Of a stretch of DNA of 45,223 nucleotides, positions 27,623 to 37,585 are shown in pieces; the stretch's first letter is position 1, and every line of letters begins with the position of its first letter. The stretch comes from HGM04593 sp045644465 (GTDB lineage Bacteria > Bacteroidota > Bacteroidia > Bacteroidales > Bacteroidaceae). The notes beneath the pieces were generated by a model, which worked only from the letters and a program-made list of their open reading frames with translations, was not told where the DNA came from and made no database searches. Made by a program: the position numbers and the translations under genes. The stretch covers positions 1 through 45,223 of the forward strand of contig JAZRGV010000058.1 of the NCBI GenBank assembly GCA_045644465.1, given 5' to 3'.

Positions 27623-29146
27623 ATGTCAACAAAAAGAATCAAATCGGCACTTGTATCAGTGTTCTACAAAGATGGTCTTGATGAAATCATCAAGATGTTG
27701 CACGCAGAAGGTGTACAGCTTATCTCAACAGGAGGTACACAGCAGTTTATCGAGTCACTTAACATTCCATGCACTGCAGTGGAGAGTCTCACCGGTTATC
27801 CTTCAATCCTTGGCGGTCGTGTAAAGACATTGCACCCCAAAGTTTTTGGTGGTATTCTTGGTCGCAGAGAACTTGAGAAGGATCAGCAACAGATGGCTGA
27901 ATACGAGATACCCGAGATTGACCTTGTAATTGTTGACCTCTATCCATTTGAGCAGACTGTTGCATCGGGTGCATCCGAGGCCGACATCATTGAGAAAATC
28001 GATATAGGCGGTATATCTCTTATTCGTGGTGCTGCAAAGAACTTCAACGACGTTGTTATCGTTGCAAGCAAGGCGCAGTATGCTCCACTTCACGAGATTT
28101 TGAAGAACAAGGGTGCCGAGACATCACTCGAGGAGCGTCGTTTCTTTGCACGTGAGGCATTTGCAGTGTCTTCGGCTTACGACTCTGCAATCTTCAACTA
28201 TTTCGATAAAGACGACAAGAGCGCGTTCCGTCAGACAAACGACACTCCAATGTCGTTGCGTTATGGTGAGAACCCACATCAGAAAGGTGCTTTCTATGGT
28301 AACTTCAACGATATGCTCGAGCAGATTCATGGCAAGGAGATCTCTTACAACAACCTCCTCGACATCAACGCTGCTGTTGAACTTATCAACGACTTTGCCG
28401 GTGAAACAACATTTGCAATTCTCAAGCACAACAATGCGTGTGGTTTGGCTTCACGTCCTACTTTGGCTGAGGCTTGGGATGCAGCACTTGCAGGCGACCC
28501 TGTATCGGCATTCGGTGGTGTGCTTATAGCAAATGCCAATGTTGACAAGGCTACAGCAGAGAAGGTTAACGAGATTTTCTTCGAGGTAATCATCGCTCCA
28601 AGCTACGATGCCGATGCTCTTGAGGTGCTCAAGCAGAAGAAAAACCGTATCATCCTTGTACAGAAATCTACAGAGATGCCTGAAAAGACATTCCGTAGTG
28701 TATTGAACGGCGTTCTTGTACAGGATCGTGATGCAAAGGTTGAGACAGCTGCCGACTTGCAGACAGTGTCAAAGGTTGCTCCAAAGGATAGCGAAATAGA
28801 GGATATGCTCTTCGCAAACAAGATTGTAAAGCACAGCAAGAGTAATGCAATCGTTCTTGCAAAAAACAAGCAGCTCATCGCAAGCGGTGTAGGTCAGACA
28901 TCACGTGTTGACTCACTTCGTCATGCAATTGAGAAGGCTGGTAATTTCGGCTTCTCTCTCGAAGGTAGCGTAATGGCAAGTGATGCATTCTTCCCATTCC
29001 CCGATTGTGTACAGATTGCACACGAGGCTGGTGTTACTGCTGTTGTTCATCCTGGTGGCTCAATCAGAGATAAGGAGTCTGTTGACTACTGCGATGCTAA
29101 TGGCGTAGCAATGGTTATTACCGGTTTCCGTCACTTCAAACATTAA
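27623..29146 (+). CDS. purH: bifunctional AICAR formyltransferase / IMP cyclohydrolase
   Basis: PurH performs the last two steps of de novo purine synthesis, formylating AICAR and closing the ring to IMP. The 507-residue protein has the N-terminal MGS-like cyclohydrolase domain (about 1-135; LISTGGTQQFIES, GRVKTLHPKVFGGILGRR) and the C-terminal formyltransferase domain with SLRYGENPHQKGAF and AILKHNNACGLA (Lys-His pair). The end DYCDANGVAMVITGFRHFKH is typical. Length is normal. It precedes the mreB cluster by 23 nt. Confidence 0.97.
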   Translation: MSTKRIKSALVSVFYKDGLDEIIKMLHAEGVQLISTGGTQQFIESLNIPCTAVESLTGYPSILGGRVKTLHPKVFGGILGRRELEKDQQQMAEYEIPEIDLVIVDLYPFEQTVASGASEADIIEKIDIGGISLIRGAAKNFNDVVIVASKAQYAPLHEILKNKGAETSLEERRFFAREAFAVSSAYDSAIFNYFDKDDKSAFRQTNDTPMSLRYGENPHQKGAFYGNFNDMLEQIHGKEISYNNLLDINAAVELINDFAGETTFAILKHNNACGLASRPTLAEAWDAALAGDPVSAFGGVLIANANVDKATAEKVNEIFFEVIIAPSYDADALEVLKQKKNRIILVQKSTEMPEKTFRSVLNGVLVQDRDAKVETAADLQTVSKVAPKDSEIEDMLFANKIVKHSKSNAIVLAKNKQLIASGVGQTSRVDSLRHAIEKAGNFGFSLEGSVMASDAFFPFPDCVQIAHEAGVTAVVHPGGSIRDKESVDYCDANGVAMVITGFRHFKH

Positions 29147-29169
29147 TTTTCTTAAAAAATCAAGATAGA

Positions 29170-30186
29170 ATGGGACTTTTTTCATTCACACAAGACGTAG
29201 CAATCGACCTTGGTACAGCCAATACTATCATATCGTATAACGGTAAGATAGTTGTTGATGAACCATCGGTTGTTGCTATTGACGGTGCAAAAAAAATGAT
29301 TGCGGTTGGTGAGAAGGCCAAGCAAATGCATGAAAAGACCAACCCTAACATACAGACAATACGTCCATTGAGAGATGGTGTCATCGCTGACTTCTATGCT
29401 TGTGAGATGATGATGCGTGGACTCATCGACAAGGTGAATATGGGTAACAAACTGTTTACCCCATCGCTTCGCATGGTCATTGGTGTGCCTTATGGTTCTA
29501 CCGAAGTTGAGTTGCGTGCTGTACGCGACTCGGCAGAGCATGCAGGAGGCCGTGACGTATATCTCATTTATGAGCCTATGGCTTCGGCTCTCGGTATTGG
29601 CCTCGATGTTCAGGCTCCCGAGGGTAATATGGTGGTTGACATAGGTGGTGGTTCTACAGAGATTGCTGTTATATCACTTGGTGGTATTGTCTCTAACGGT
29701 TCTTTGCGTACTGCAGGTGATGATTTCACTGCCGACATTCAGGAGTATATGAGCCGTCAGCATAATGTTCGTGTCAGTGAACGTATGGCTGAGCGTATCA
29801 AGATACATGTAGGTTCAGCTCTAACCGACCTTGGTGATGAGGCTCCACAGGATTATATTGTACATGGTCCAAACCGTATCACAGCAATGCCTATTGCAGT
29901 TCCTGTATGTTATCAGGAAATAGCGCACTGTATCGACAAGTCAATCACCAAAATAGAGAATGCCATCATAAGCGCGCTCGAGAATACACCTCCCGAATTG
30001 TATGCCGACATTGTACACAATGGTATATATCTTGCCGGTGGTGGTGCATTGTTGCGTGGCTTGGACAAGCGTTTGTCAAACAAGATAAACATTCCGTTCC
30101 ACATTGCAGAGAATCCTCTCTATTGTGTGGCAAAGGGTACAGCCCGAGCACTCAACGACCTCTCGGCATCATTCTTGATGAGATAA
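29170..30186 (+). CDS. mreB: rod shape-determining actin homologue MreB
   Basis: MreB polymerises under the inner membrane and guides the elongasome. The 338-residue protein begins MGLFSFTQDVAIDLGTANTI with the first phosphate loop DLGTANT, followed by GNMVVDIGGGSTEIAVISLGG as the second, and LAGGGALLRGLDKRLS near the end. It is the first gene of the mreB-mreC-mreD-mrdA-rodA cluster and starts 23 nt after purH. Confidence 0.97.
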   Translation: MGLFSFTQDVAIDLGTANTIISYNGKIVVDEPSVVAIDGAKKMIAVGEKAKQMHEKTNPNIQTIRPLRDGVIADFYACEMMMRGLIDKVNMGNKLFTPSLRMVIGVPYGSTEVELRAVRDSAEHAGGRDVYLIYEPMASALGIGLDVQAPEGNMVVDIGGGSTEIAVISLGGIVSNGSLRTAGDDFTADIQEYMSRQHNVRVSERMAERIKIHVGSALTDLGDEAPQDYIVHGPNRITAMPIAVPVCYQEIAHCIDKSITKIENAIISALENTPPELYADIVHNGIYLAGGGALLRGLDKRLSNKINIPFHIAENPLYCVAKGTARALNDLSASFLMR

Positions 30187-30198
30187 AGAATCTTTACC

Positions 30199-31047
30199 GT
30201 GCAAGCGATATTGAATTTTCTAATAAAGCACAATCACTGGTTCCTTTTCACTTTGTTGGAAGGAATCAGTTTTGTGCTTATTGTCAGTTTCAATAATTAT
30301 CAGGGCGCGGTGATGTTCACATCGGCAAACAGCATTGCCGGTAATATATATTCTGTTATTACGGATGTTGACAGCTATTTCAGCCTAAAGAGCGACAATG
30401 AGATATTGTTAGACCATAACCGCAGGCTTCTCGAGGAGTTAGAGCAGACACGCGGAGAGTTGAGGGTTGCAAAAGAGAAGGTGATGCTGGCGGAACATCC
30501 GTTCACAAGAAAAAAAGAGGACGGCTTTTTCTATAAAACGGCAACAGTGGTAAACAACACGCTGAACAGAACCGACAATTACATAACCATAGACAAGGGT
30601 TCTAACGACGGAGTTTGTTCCGAGATGGGTGTGTTCAGCGAAAGCGGTGTTGTGGGCATTGTATATCAGTCGTCGGGTAACTACTCAATAGTAATCCCAT
30701 TGCTCAACGGAAAGAGCAAAGTGAACTGTAGGGTTAAGGGTAGCAATAGTTTTTGTGCTTTGCAGTGGGACGGCAGCGACGCTCGTTATTCATATCTTGT
30801 AGATTTGCCCCGTTATACGGTGTTTGAGCGTGGCGATACTGTTGTTACGAGCGGTTTCTCGTCGATATTCCCTGCTGACATACCTGTTGGTCGCATACAT
30901 AATCTGGAAGAGTCGGAAGACGGGCTGTTCTATCGTGCCAAGGTGGAGTTGTTTGTCGATTTCTCTGCTGTAAGTAATGTTTTCGTTGTAGGTAACGACG
31001 GCAAGGAAGAGCAGGAACAACTTGAGAAAGAGATGCAGATAAGATGA
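30199..31047 (+). CDS. mreC: rod shape-determining protein MreC
   Basis: The 282-residue protein has one N-terminal membrane helix (about 15-33), a coiled-coil stretch (about 62-95, LLEELEQTRGELRVAKEKV) and a beta-rich periplasmic domain with NYITIDKGSNDGVCSEMGV and GDTVVTSGFSSIFPADIPVG. It links MreB to the wall synthases. It starts 12 nt after mreB and overlaps mreD by 4 nt. Confidence 0.94.
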   Translation: MQAILNFLIKHNHWFLFTLLEGISFVLIVSFNNYQGAVMFTSANSIAGNIYSVITDVDSYFSLKSDNEILLDHNRRLLEELEQTRGELRVAKEKVMLAEHPFTRKKEDGFFYKTATVVNNTLNRTDNYITIDKGSNDGVCSEMGVFSESGVVGIVYQSSGNYSIVIPLLNGKSKVNCRVKGSNSFCALQWDGSDARYSYLVDLPRYTVFERGDTVVTSGFSSIFPADIPVGRIHNLEESEDGLFYRAKVELFVDFSAVSNVFVVGNDGKEEQEQLEKEMQIR

Positions 31048-31547
31048 CAAGGAATACATTTACAAGATTACGCAACTTCGTACTGCTGGTGCTTGTACAG
31101 GTTCTTATATTCAGTCGCATACATCTTTTCGGCTATGCAACTGCATGTGTCTATATCATCTTCATCATCAAGCTACCGCGCCACACCACAAGGAACGAGT
31201 TGCTTATATGGAGTTTCTTTTTTGGTCTTTTTGTAGATATGTTCTGCAATACACCGGGAATAAATGCCGCAGCAGCAACACTTCTTGGCTTCGTGCGAAA
31301 CCCCTTGCTTGCCGCTTTTGCACAAAAAGGGTTGGCCGATGACTTTGTCCCCGGTGTGCGAAGTTTGAAATGGAGCAGATATATTGTATATTCATTGCTT
31401 TGCATATCGATATTCTTTACAACACTCTTCATCCTCGAAGCATTCACTGTTGTAAATGTACTTATGTTGTTTGGTGGCGTAGTTGCAAGCACATTGCTTA
31501 CAATGCTTTTTACTATTGTAATAGAGTTTTTCTCAAGCGACCGTTAG
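31044..31547 (+). CDS. mreD: rod shape-determining membrane protein MreD
   Basis: The 167-residue protein is hydrophobic throughout, with about five membrane helices (for example FVLLVLVQVLIFSRI and FFGLFVDMFCNTPGINAAA). MreD sequences vary greatly, so position between mreC and mrdA supports the call as much as sequence. The ATG overlaps the mreC stop (31044-31047). Confidence 0.88.
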   Translation: MTRNTFTRLRNFVLLVLVQVLIFSRIHLFGYATACVYIIFIIKLPRHTTRNELLIWSFFFGLFVDMFCNTPGINAAAATLLGFVRNPLLAAFAQKGLADDFVPGVRSLKWSRYIVYSLLCISIFFTTLFILEAFTVVNVLMLFGGVVASTLLTMLFTIVIEFFSSDR

Positions 31548-31548
31548 A

Positions 31549-33393
31549 ATGAAGGAGTACAGTTACGACAATCGCAAATACATATTGTCGGGGGTTGTTA
31601 TCCTCGTTCTTGTTACATATATATTCCAGATATACGACCTGCAGATACGCGAGAACGATTACAAGATTAAGGCCGACAGTAATGCCTTTTATAAAAAGAC
31701 TGTTTATCCTGCACGCGGATTAATGTATGACCGCAACGGCAAGCTTGTTGTATATAACAGTCCATCCTATGATATTACTTTCGTTCCGCGCGAGATAAAA
31801 GATGTAGATACCCTTGAGTTGTGTAAGGCTCTTGACATCACTATTGATGAGTTCAACGAGAGGATGGAGAGAGTGAAGAACCGTCGATACAATCCGGGGT
31901 ACTCCTCATATACCGAGCAGGATTTCATGACACTCCTTACAGGCGAGGAGTTCGCCCGCTTTCAGGAGAAGATGTTCCGCTTTCCCGGCTTCTATGTCCG
32001 CAAACGTTCTATAAGAGAATACAACTATAATGTTGCCGGTGTGCTGCTTGGCGACATTGGTGAAGTGTCGCAGAGAATGATAGATCGCGATGCCTATTAC
32101 CGTAGGGGCGATTATATAGGCCTGCAGGGTGTAGAGGCTTCGTATGAGAGTGTGCTTCGTGGAAAGAAAGGCACCGAGGTTTTACTGCGCGATGCTCGCG
32201 GACGCATACAAGGCAAATATATGAATGGTGCGTTCGACACCGCTGCGGTGCGCGGAAAAGATATAACATTAAGTCTCGATATAGAGTTACAGGCTTTGGG
32301 TGAGAGGCTTATGGAGAACAAACTTGGCAGCATTGTTGCCATTGAACCGTCAACAGGAGAGATATTATGTATGGTTTCTGCTCCGTCGTATGACCCATCG
32401 TTGCTTGCCGGCCGTCAACGTGGTGCTAACCACAAGGCGTTGGCTCTTGACAAGAACAAGCCTTTGCTTAACCGTGCCATAATGGGTACATACCCACCAG
32501 GCTCAACGTTCAAGACCTCTCAGGCTGCAGTGTTCCTGCAAGAGGGTATTGTAAATTCTCGCACAAGTTTTCCCTGCAGTGAAGGTTTTGTCTTTAACAA
32601 TTTCCGTTTGGGATGTCACCCCCATTCCTCACCAATAACATTGGCTCCTGCTATGGCAACGTCGTGCAATGCCTATTTCTGTTGGGGTTTGCATCGCATG
32701 TTTGCGTCCGAAAAATATAGCGGAACAAAAGAGGCTATGAACCTATGGCGCGACTATATGGTATCTATGGGATTTGGCTATAGGCTTGGAATAGACCTTC
32801 CCGGAGAGGTGCGAGGCATGATACCCAATGCCGAATATTACACTCGCCACTATGGTAACTATTGGCGTGCTGTCACTGTCATAAGTATTTCCATTGGACA
32901 GGGCGAGGTAACGCTCACACCATTGCAGATAGCCAATCTTGGTGCAACAATTGCCAACAGGGGTACATACATCACCCCGCACATTGTTAAAGCTATAGAC
33001 GGCGATACCATAAGTTCAGAGTTTGTAACACCCAAAAAAACTATGGTCGATGCCAAGGTGTATGAAGAGATTATAAAAGGCATGCGTCTTGCTGTTACCG
33101 ATGGCACATGCTACGCGGCAAATATCCCCGGACTTGATGTGTGTGGAAAGACCGGTACTGCACAGAACAAAGGAAAGGACCACTCTGCATTTCTTGGATT
33201 TGCTCCAAGGAACAATCCTAAGATAGCCATTGTCGTATATGTGGAGAACGGTGGCTTTGGCGCCGAGTATGGTGTTCCCATAGGAGCATTGCTCATGGAA
33301 AAGTATATTAACGGTACTCTCTCCGAGGAAAGCGAGGAGAAGGCAAGGAAGATTCAGAAACGCTCTATCTATTATGGAAACGAAGAAAGGTAA
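31549..33393 (+). CDS. mrdA: penicillin-binding protein 2 (elongation transpeptidase)
   Basis: PBP2 cross-links peptidoglycan in lateral growth. The 614-residue protein has an N-terminal membrane anchor (about 10-27), a dimerisation domain (ARGLMYDRNGKLVVYN), and a transpeptidase domain with STFK (nucleophile Ser 319), SCN (in ATSCNAYF) and KTGT (Lys 534). The three motifs are intact, so it should bind beta-lactams. It starts 1 nt after mreD and overlaps rodA by 20 nt. Confidence 0.96.
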   Translation: MKEYSYDNRKYILSGVVILVLVTYIFQIYDLQIRENDYKIKADSNAFYKKTVYPARGLMYDRNGKLVVYNSPSYDITFVPREIKDVDTLELCKALDITIDEFNERMERVKNRRYNPGYSSYTEQDFMTLLTGEEFARFQEKMFRFPGFYVRKRSIREYNYNVAGVLLGDIGEVSQRMIDRDAYYRRGDYIGLQGVEASYESVLRGKKGTEVLLRDARGRIQGKYMNGAFDTAAVRGKDITLSLDIELQALGERLMENKLGSIVAIEPSTGEILCMVSAPSYDPSLLAGRQRGANHKALALDKNKPLLNRAIMGTYPPGSTFKTSQAAVFLQEGIVNSRTSFPCSEGFVFNNFRLGCHPHSSPITLAPAMATSCNAYFCWGLHRMFASEKYSGTKEAMNLWRDYMVSMGFGYRLGIDLPGEVRGMIPNAEYYTRHYGNYWRAVTVISISIGQGEVTLTPLQIANLGATIANRGTYITPHIVKAIDGDTISSEFVTPKKTMVDAKVYEEIIKGMRLAVTDGTCYAANIPGLDVCGKTGTAQNKGKDHSAFLGFAPRNNPKIAIVVYVENGGFGAEYGVPIGALLMEKYINGTLSEESEEKARKIQKRSIYYGNEER

Positions 33394-34843
33394 CATATTG
33401 GCACGAATCGATTGGCTCACCATCATTATGTTCATGGCTCTTGCCGCTATGGGATGGCTTGCTATATGCGGTGCCAGCCACAGCTATATCGAAACGAGTT
33501 TCCTTGAGTTTTTCAACCAAAGCGAGCGAAGTGGCAAACAGGCAATATGGATGGGTATTTCGCTTGTTGTAGGTATATTCCTACTTGCTATTCCAAAAGA
33601 TACTTATCGCAACTTTTCCGGCATTATATATATCACAGCCATAGCTGTAGGTATATTGACAATATTCATTGCCAAAGATATCAAAGGCTCTCACTCATGG
33701 ATTTCTATAGGCTCGTTCAGCATTCAGCCTGCCGAATTTATGAAGTTTGCAACAACTCTGATGCTTGCATCGTATGTAGGCCAAAGGGAATTCAATATTA
33801 ATAACAAGAACGACTTGCTGCGCAGCATTGCAATAATTCTGTTACCAATGATTGTTATCGTGGCGCAGAACGAGACAGGTAGTGCGCTGGTCTATTTGGC
33901 GTTGTTCATTGTACTCTATCGCGAAGGTATGACCGGTATTTTTCTGCTGATGGCTATATCGGCCGTTGTCTATTTTGTTGTTGGGATAAAGTATGATACC
34001 GTTATGTTCGACGACCTGCCGATTGCTGTCGGTCCATATGCCGTAACAGTGCTTATTCAGCTCTTTTCCATTTCCATGGTTAAGTTCTGGGGTAAAAATG
34101 ATAAGACATTTCTTGTCCTTGCTGTTACCAATCTATCTGTAACGTTGTTGTCCTATTGGATTGCCATATACCTCATAGAGTTCAACATAATGATTACGCA
34201 GTATATGTTGTTGCTGTTCAACGCAGTGTATATGCTGATGCGTATAAGGCTGAACAAAGAGAAGAGAAATCTTTGGATTGCACTTTATCTGCTTGGCTCA
34301 GTAGCTTTCTACAATTCGTGTGAATATGTGATGCATAATGTGTTGAAGCCTCATCAAAAAGTGCGCATAGAGGTGCTTTTGGGCCTTAAGGATGACCTCT
34401 CGGGTGTGGGTTACAATGTGCACCAGTCAAAGATTGCCATAGGCTCGGGCGGTCTCACAGGCAAGGGCTTTCTTAATGGCACACAAACTAAATTGAAGTA
34501 TGTCCCCGAACAGGATACCGATTTTATTTTCTGCACCATTGGAGAAGAGCAAGGTTTTCTTGGCTCAACCTTTGTGCTTGTATTTTTTGTGGTTTTTATC
34601 CTAAGGCTTATATTCCTTGCCGAGCGGCAGAACAATGCTTTTGGGCGAGCCTATGGATATGCCCTTGCATCGATATTCTTTTTTCATTTCTCTATAAATA
34701 TAGGCATGGTTATAGGAATTGTTCCTGTTATAGGAATACCATTGCCCTTCTTTAGTTATGGTGGCTCGTCGTTTCTCGGATTTTCTATTCTTCTGTTCTC
34801 CTTCCTCAGGATTGATGCCGATAGAGAGATTGCCCGACGTTAA
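33374..34843 (+). CDS. rodA: SEDS glycosyltransferase RodA
   Basis: RodA is the glycan polymerase partner of PBP2. The 489-residue protein has at least ten membrane helices and the SEDS motifs GSHSWISIGSFSIQPAEFMK, TDFIFCTIGEEQGFLGS and PLPFFSYGGSSFL. It is about 100 residues longer than the RodA of Escherichia coli because of an extra hydrophobic section between about 195 and 325; such long forms are usual in Bacteroidetes. Its stop overlaps the convergent gldH stop by 3-4 nt (34840-34843), with no terminator between. Confidence 0.95.
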   Translation: METKKGNILARIDWLTIIMFMALAAMGWLAICGASHSYIETSFLEFFNQSERSGKQAIWMGISLVVGIFLLAIPKDTYRNFSGIIYITAIAVGILTIFIAKDIKGSHSWISIGSFSIQPAEFMKFATTLMLASYVGQREFNINNKNDLLRSIAIILLPMIVIVAQNETGSALVYLALFIVLYREGMTGIFLLMAISAVVYFVVGIKYDTVMFDDLPIAVGPYAVTVLIQLFSISMVKFWGKNDKTFLVLAVTNLSVTLLSYWIAIYLIEFNIMITQYMLLLFNAVYMLMRIRLNKEKRNLWIALYLLGSVAFYNSCEYVMHNVLKPHQKVRIEVLLGLKDDLSGVGYNVHQSKIAIGSGGLTGKGFLNGTQTKLKYVPEQDTDFIFCTIGEEQGFLGSTFVLVFFVVFILRLIFLAERQNNAFGRAYGYALASIFFFHFSINIGMVIGIVPVIGIPLPFFSYGGSSFLGFSILLFSFLRIDADREIARR

Positions 34844-35328
34844 TCGAATCTTGTAAGCTTTATACCTATGTCGTGTACACCTTTCAGCATTTCATCGGGC
34901 ATAAGATGGTACAGGCGTATGTTTACAGAGTCGCGGAATGCAATGTCCGGTGAAATAATACTGCTCTCCTGCTGGTAAAGTCTTCCTGCTGTTGCTCCAA
35001 TGCGGTGGCCGTCATCGCCATACACCATTATAGGTATTGTGTCGCATGCCATGAGACTATCCTTCATGTTACGGTATTCGGCACGTACAACAAGGTTCTT
35101 GTAACGGTAGCTCGCGTCGGTGCGTACCTCTACCTGTATGCCGCATCTCTCGCAAGGTGAATAGTAAGGGCTGTAGGTGAATTCAGCCGCAGAGTAGCGT
35201 GCCCACTCACCATCCACCCTGTAAAAGGAGTGGAGTAGCGTGCCATTGCATGCACATAGCAAGAGGAGTAGCACTAATGCGCTACTCGTCCTTTTGAGAA
35301 TTATTCCTGTCTTTCTCGCGTCTGTCAT
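34840..35328 (-). CDS. gldH: GldH-like lipoprotein
   Basis: The protein starts at the ATG at 35328, 47 nt inside the end of ricT, and has 162 residues. MTDARKTGIILKRTSSALVL then LLLLCAC gives a lipoprotein signal with Cys 27 as the likely lipid anchor. The mature part has the GldH look: W-x-RYSAAEFTYSP, LVVRAEYRNMKDSLMACDTI, YGDDGHRIGATAGRLYQQE. In gliding Bacteroidetes GldH is needed for motility; non-gliding gut species keep it with unknown role. The position after holB and ricT is the usual one, which supports the call. Confidence 0.82.
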   Translation of the reverse strand: MTDARKTGIILKRTSSALVLLLLLCACNGTLLHSFYRVDGEWARYSAAEFTYSPYYSPCERCGIQVEVRTDASYRYKNLVVRAEYRNMKDSLMACDTIPIMVYGDDGHRIGATAGRLYQQESSIISPDIAFRDSVNIRLYHLMPDEMLKGVHDIGIKLTRFD

Positions 35329-36445
35329 TGCCTCTTCTTTGGTCGGGACGGCCGCCTTTGCGACGTTTCTTTCCATTGCGTTGCATGCTGTTGTCGAAGC
35401 GGTTTATGTTCTCCTGCTCAAGCAAATCTACCGAGCGTTTAACTTCACGCTCTCCATCGGCCTGAAGCGACTCGGGACGTTCGCCGCGTTTGTTCATCTC
35501 AATGATGGCGAATGCTCTGCGTCCGGTTATAGTAACGAGATTTGCAGGTATATGCTTGTCGGTAGAGTATGTTATCTCTCCTCGCATAATGTCGCACTTG
35601 AAGAAATAGTATGTGCCGTCCTTTGTCTCCAGTTCAATATCTCTGTTAGGCAATCCACGCGATGCCTCCACGTATGCGTCAACCTCATAATTAAGACAGC
35701 ACTTGAGCTTTGCACATTGTCCGGCTAGCTTTTGTGGGTTTAATGATATATCCTGGAAGCGTGCAGCCGATGTAGATACCGATACAAAGTTTGTTGTGAA
35801 TGTGGCACAGCAAAGCTCGCGTCCGCATGGTCCTATACCGCCAATGCGTCCTGCTTCCTGTCTTGCACCAATCTGTTTCATCTCAATCTTTATCTTAAAC
35901 ACATCGGCAAGAACCTTTATGAGCTGTCTGAAATCGACACGGTTGTCGGCAATGTAGTAGAAGATAGCCTTTTGTCCGTCGCCCTGGTACTCCACGTCGC
36001 CAATCTTCATGTCCAGATTAAGGTCTTTGGCTATCTGTCGCGAACGTATCATTGTGTCGTGCTCACGTGCTTTCGCTTCGGCATATTTCTCCATGTCCAC
36101 AGGACGTGCCTTGCGGTATATGCGCTTGAATTCGCTCTCGGGTGTGAGACGTGTTTTCTTTAGCTGCAGCAGCACCAAACGGCCGGTCATTGTTACCACG
36201 CCTATATCGTGTCCCGGCATAGCCTCAACGGCAACGATGTCGCCCTTTTGCAGCGGTATGTTGTTACTGTTCTTGTAGTAACCTTTATGTGTATTCTTGA
36301 ACTGAACCTCAACAATGTCGGTATATTCCTCGTTCTCGGGAATGCCGGCAAGCCAGTCGAAGGTGTTCAGCGGTGCATCCATCTTGCCACATCCCTTGCA
36401 GCATATGCCTGCACAGCAATTGTTTTCCTTATATTTTTTATCCAT
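35282..36445 (-). CDS. ricT: PSP1-domain protein (RicT-like)
   Basis: The 387-residue protein has a Cys-rich N-terminus (NNCCAGICCKGCGK), the PSP1 domain (about 40-260) with GRIGGIGPCGRELCCATF and KLAGQCAKLKCCLNYE, and a Lys/Arg-rich C-terminus (about 330-387). In Bacillus subtilis the PSP1 protein RicT is part of a Y complex with iron-sulfur clusters that affects RNase Y. Whether the same holds here is unknown. It directly abuts holB (TAAATG) and overlaps gldH by 47 nt. Confidence 0.9.
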   Translation of the reverse strand: MDKKYKENNCCAGICCKGCGKMDAPLNTFDWLAGIPENEEYTDIVEVQFKNTHKGYYKNSNNIPLQKGDIVAVEAMPGHDIGVVTMTGRLVLLQLKKTRLTPESEFKRIYRKARPVDMEKYAEAKAREHDTMIRSRQIAKDLNLDMKIGDVEYQGDGQKAIFYYIADNRVDFRQLIKVLADVFKIKIEMKQIGARQEAGRIGGIGPCGRELCCATFTTNFVSVSTSAARFQDISLNPQKLAGQCAKLKCCLNYEVDAYVEASRGLPNRDIELETKDGTYYFFKCDIMRGEITYSTDKHIPANLVTITGRRAFAIIEMNKRGERPESLQADGEREVKRSVDLLEQENINRFDNSMQRNGKKRRKGGRPDQRRGNDRREKDRNNSQKDE

Positions 36446-37585
36446 TTATCTGTTTTTTATCCAAACAATCATTCTCAACGACATGTCGAAAAAGACCATT
36501 TTAGCATTTACATTCTGTTCAATATGTCTTTGTGCTTCGGATAGCTCTTCCACTATGCCGAAGATATTATTCTCATTAACAAATGGCGAGAAACGTACCG
36601 AGAAATTACGTTCGGCTTGCGACATATATAACATCTCGTCATTCTTGAAGTTCATGATGAAGTTCTCGCGTATCATACGTTGGCAATAATCGAGCAGGCG
36701 TTTCTGACGCTCACGTCCAAGTGCAGCCACCTGTTCGCTCCAGGCCTTCATGTCGCGTATGTTGCGGGCATAGGCAACGCGCATAAGTTGCATGAACAAC
36801 TCTAAATACTGCGCCTTCTCGTCGCTCAGCGACAGCAGTTCCTCGGCTTTCTCCCAATCGCCGCCACTCTGTTGGGCTATAAGTGCAGCATCTTCAACAG
36901 TGAGCCCGTATCGTGCCGACAACCCTTTCTCCATATCCTCTCTTGCTATGCGTGGCACCTCAATGCGTTGTGTGCGGCTAAGTATGGTAGGGATTATCTT
37001 GTCGGGCTCTTCCGAAACAAGCAGGAACAGGGTATCTTTAGGTGGCTCCTCTATGACTTTCAGCAGTTTGTTTGAGCAAACCTCCTTCATCTTTTCGGGT
37101 AGCCATATTATAACAATTTTCCAGCCTCCCTCGCGCGACTGCATAGAGAGTTTGTGCAAAATCTCGCTACTCTCGCGCTCATAAATCATTGGTTGTTGGT
37201 TCTCCACGTCGAGCTTTTGTAGCCATTCGTCATAGCCGAAATAGGCACCTTTTGCTAGTAGCTCGCGCCATTCGGTTATGTAATCGTCGCTTATGGGTGC
37301 TGTATCGCTCGAGCTGCCCTTTTTCTTTTTTACGGGAAAAACAAAGTGCAGGTCGCTATGGATGAACTTGTCGAGTTTTACGCACGCAGGGCATGTGCCA
37401 CAAACATCGCCGGAACGGTTTCCGCACAGTATGTAGTTGGCAAGGGCTATGGCTATCGCCAGTTTGCCGTTGCCTCGTGGTCCTGTTATCAGCAGTGCAT
37501 GGGCAAGGCTGTTCTCATCGACGCAACGTCTTAGCTGCTCGATAACCCCCTTCTGTCCTATTATGTCCTTAAAAAATACCCCCAT
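36446..37585 (-). CDS. holB: DNA polymerase III delta' subunit (HolB-like)
   Basis: The 379-residue AAA+ protein belongs to the clamp loader. It has MGVFFKDIIGQKGVIEQL, a degenerate P-loop GPRGNGKLA that lacks the usual Ser/Thr after Lys, a zinc-binding Cys set in CGNRSGDVCGTCPACVKLD, and SRTQRIEVPR (the sensor/arginine region). A non-functional P-loop is normal for delta'. The ATG overlaps the metF stop by 1 nt as TGATG. Confidence 0.9.
   Translation of the reverse strand: MGVFFKDIIGQKGVIEQLRRCVDENSLAHALLITGPRGNGKLAIAIALANYILCGNRSGDVCGTCPACVKLDKFIHSDLHFVFPVKKKKGSSSDTAPISDDYITEWRELLAKGAYFGYDEWLQKLDVENQQPMIYERESSEILHKLSMQSREGGWKIVIIWLPEKMKEVCSNKLLKVIEEPPKDTLFLLVSEEPDKIIPTILSRTQRIEVPRIAREDMEKGLSARYGLTVEDAALIAQQSGGDWEKAEELLSLSDEKAQYLELFMQLMRVAYARNIRDMKAWSEQVAALGRERQKRLLDYCQRMIRENFIMNFKNDEMLYMSQAERNFSVRFSPFVNENNIFGIVEELSEAQRHIEQNVNAKMVFFDMSLRMIVWIKNR

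Noticed and set aside
36446..37585. broken ATP site in the clamp-loader gene
   Set aside because: The P-loop GPRGNGKLA lacks the usual Ser/Thr, but delta' subunits often lack a working ATP site, so this is not a defect.
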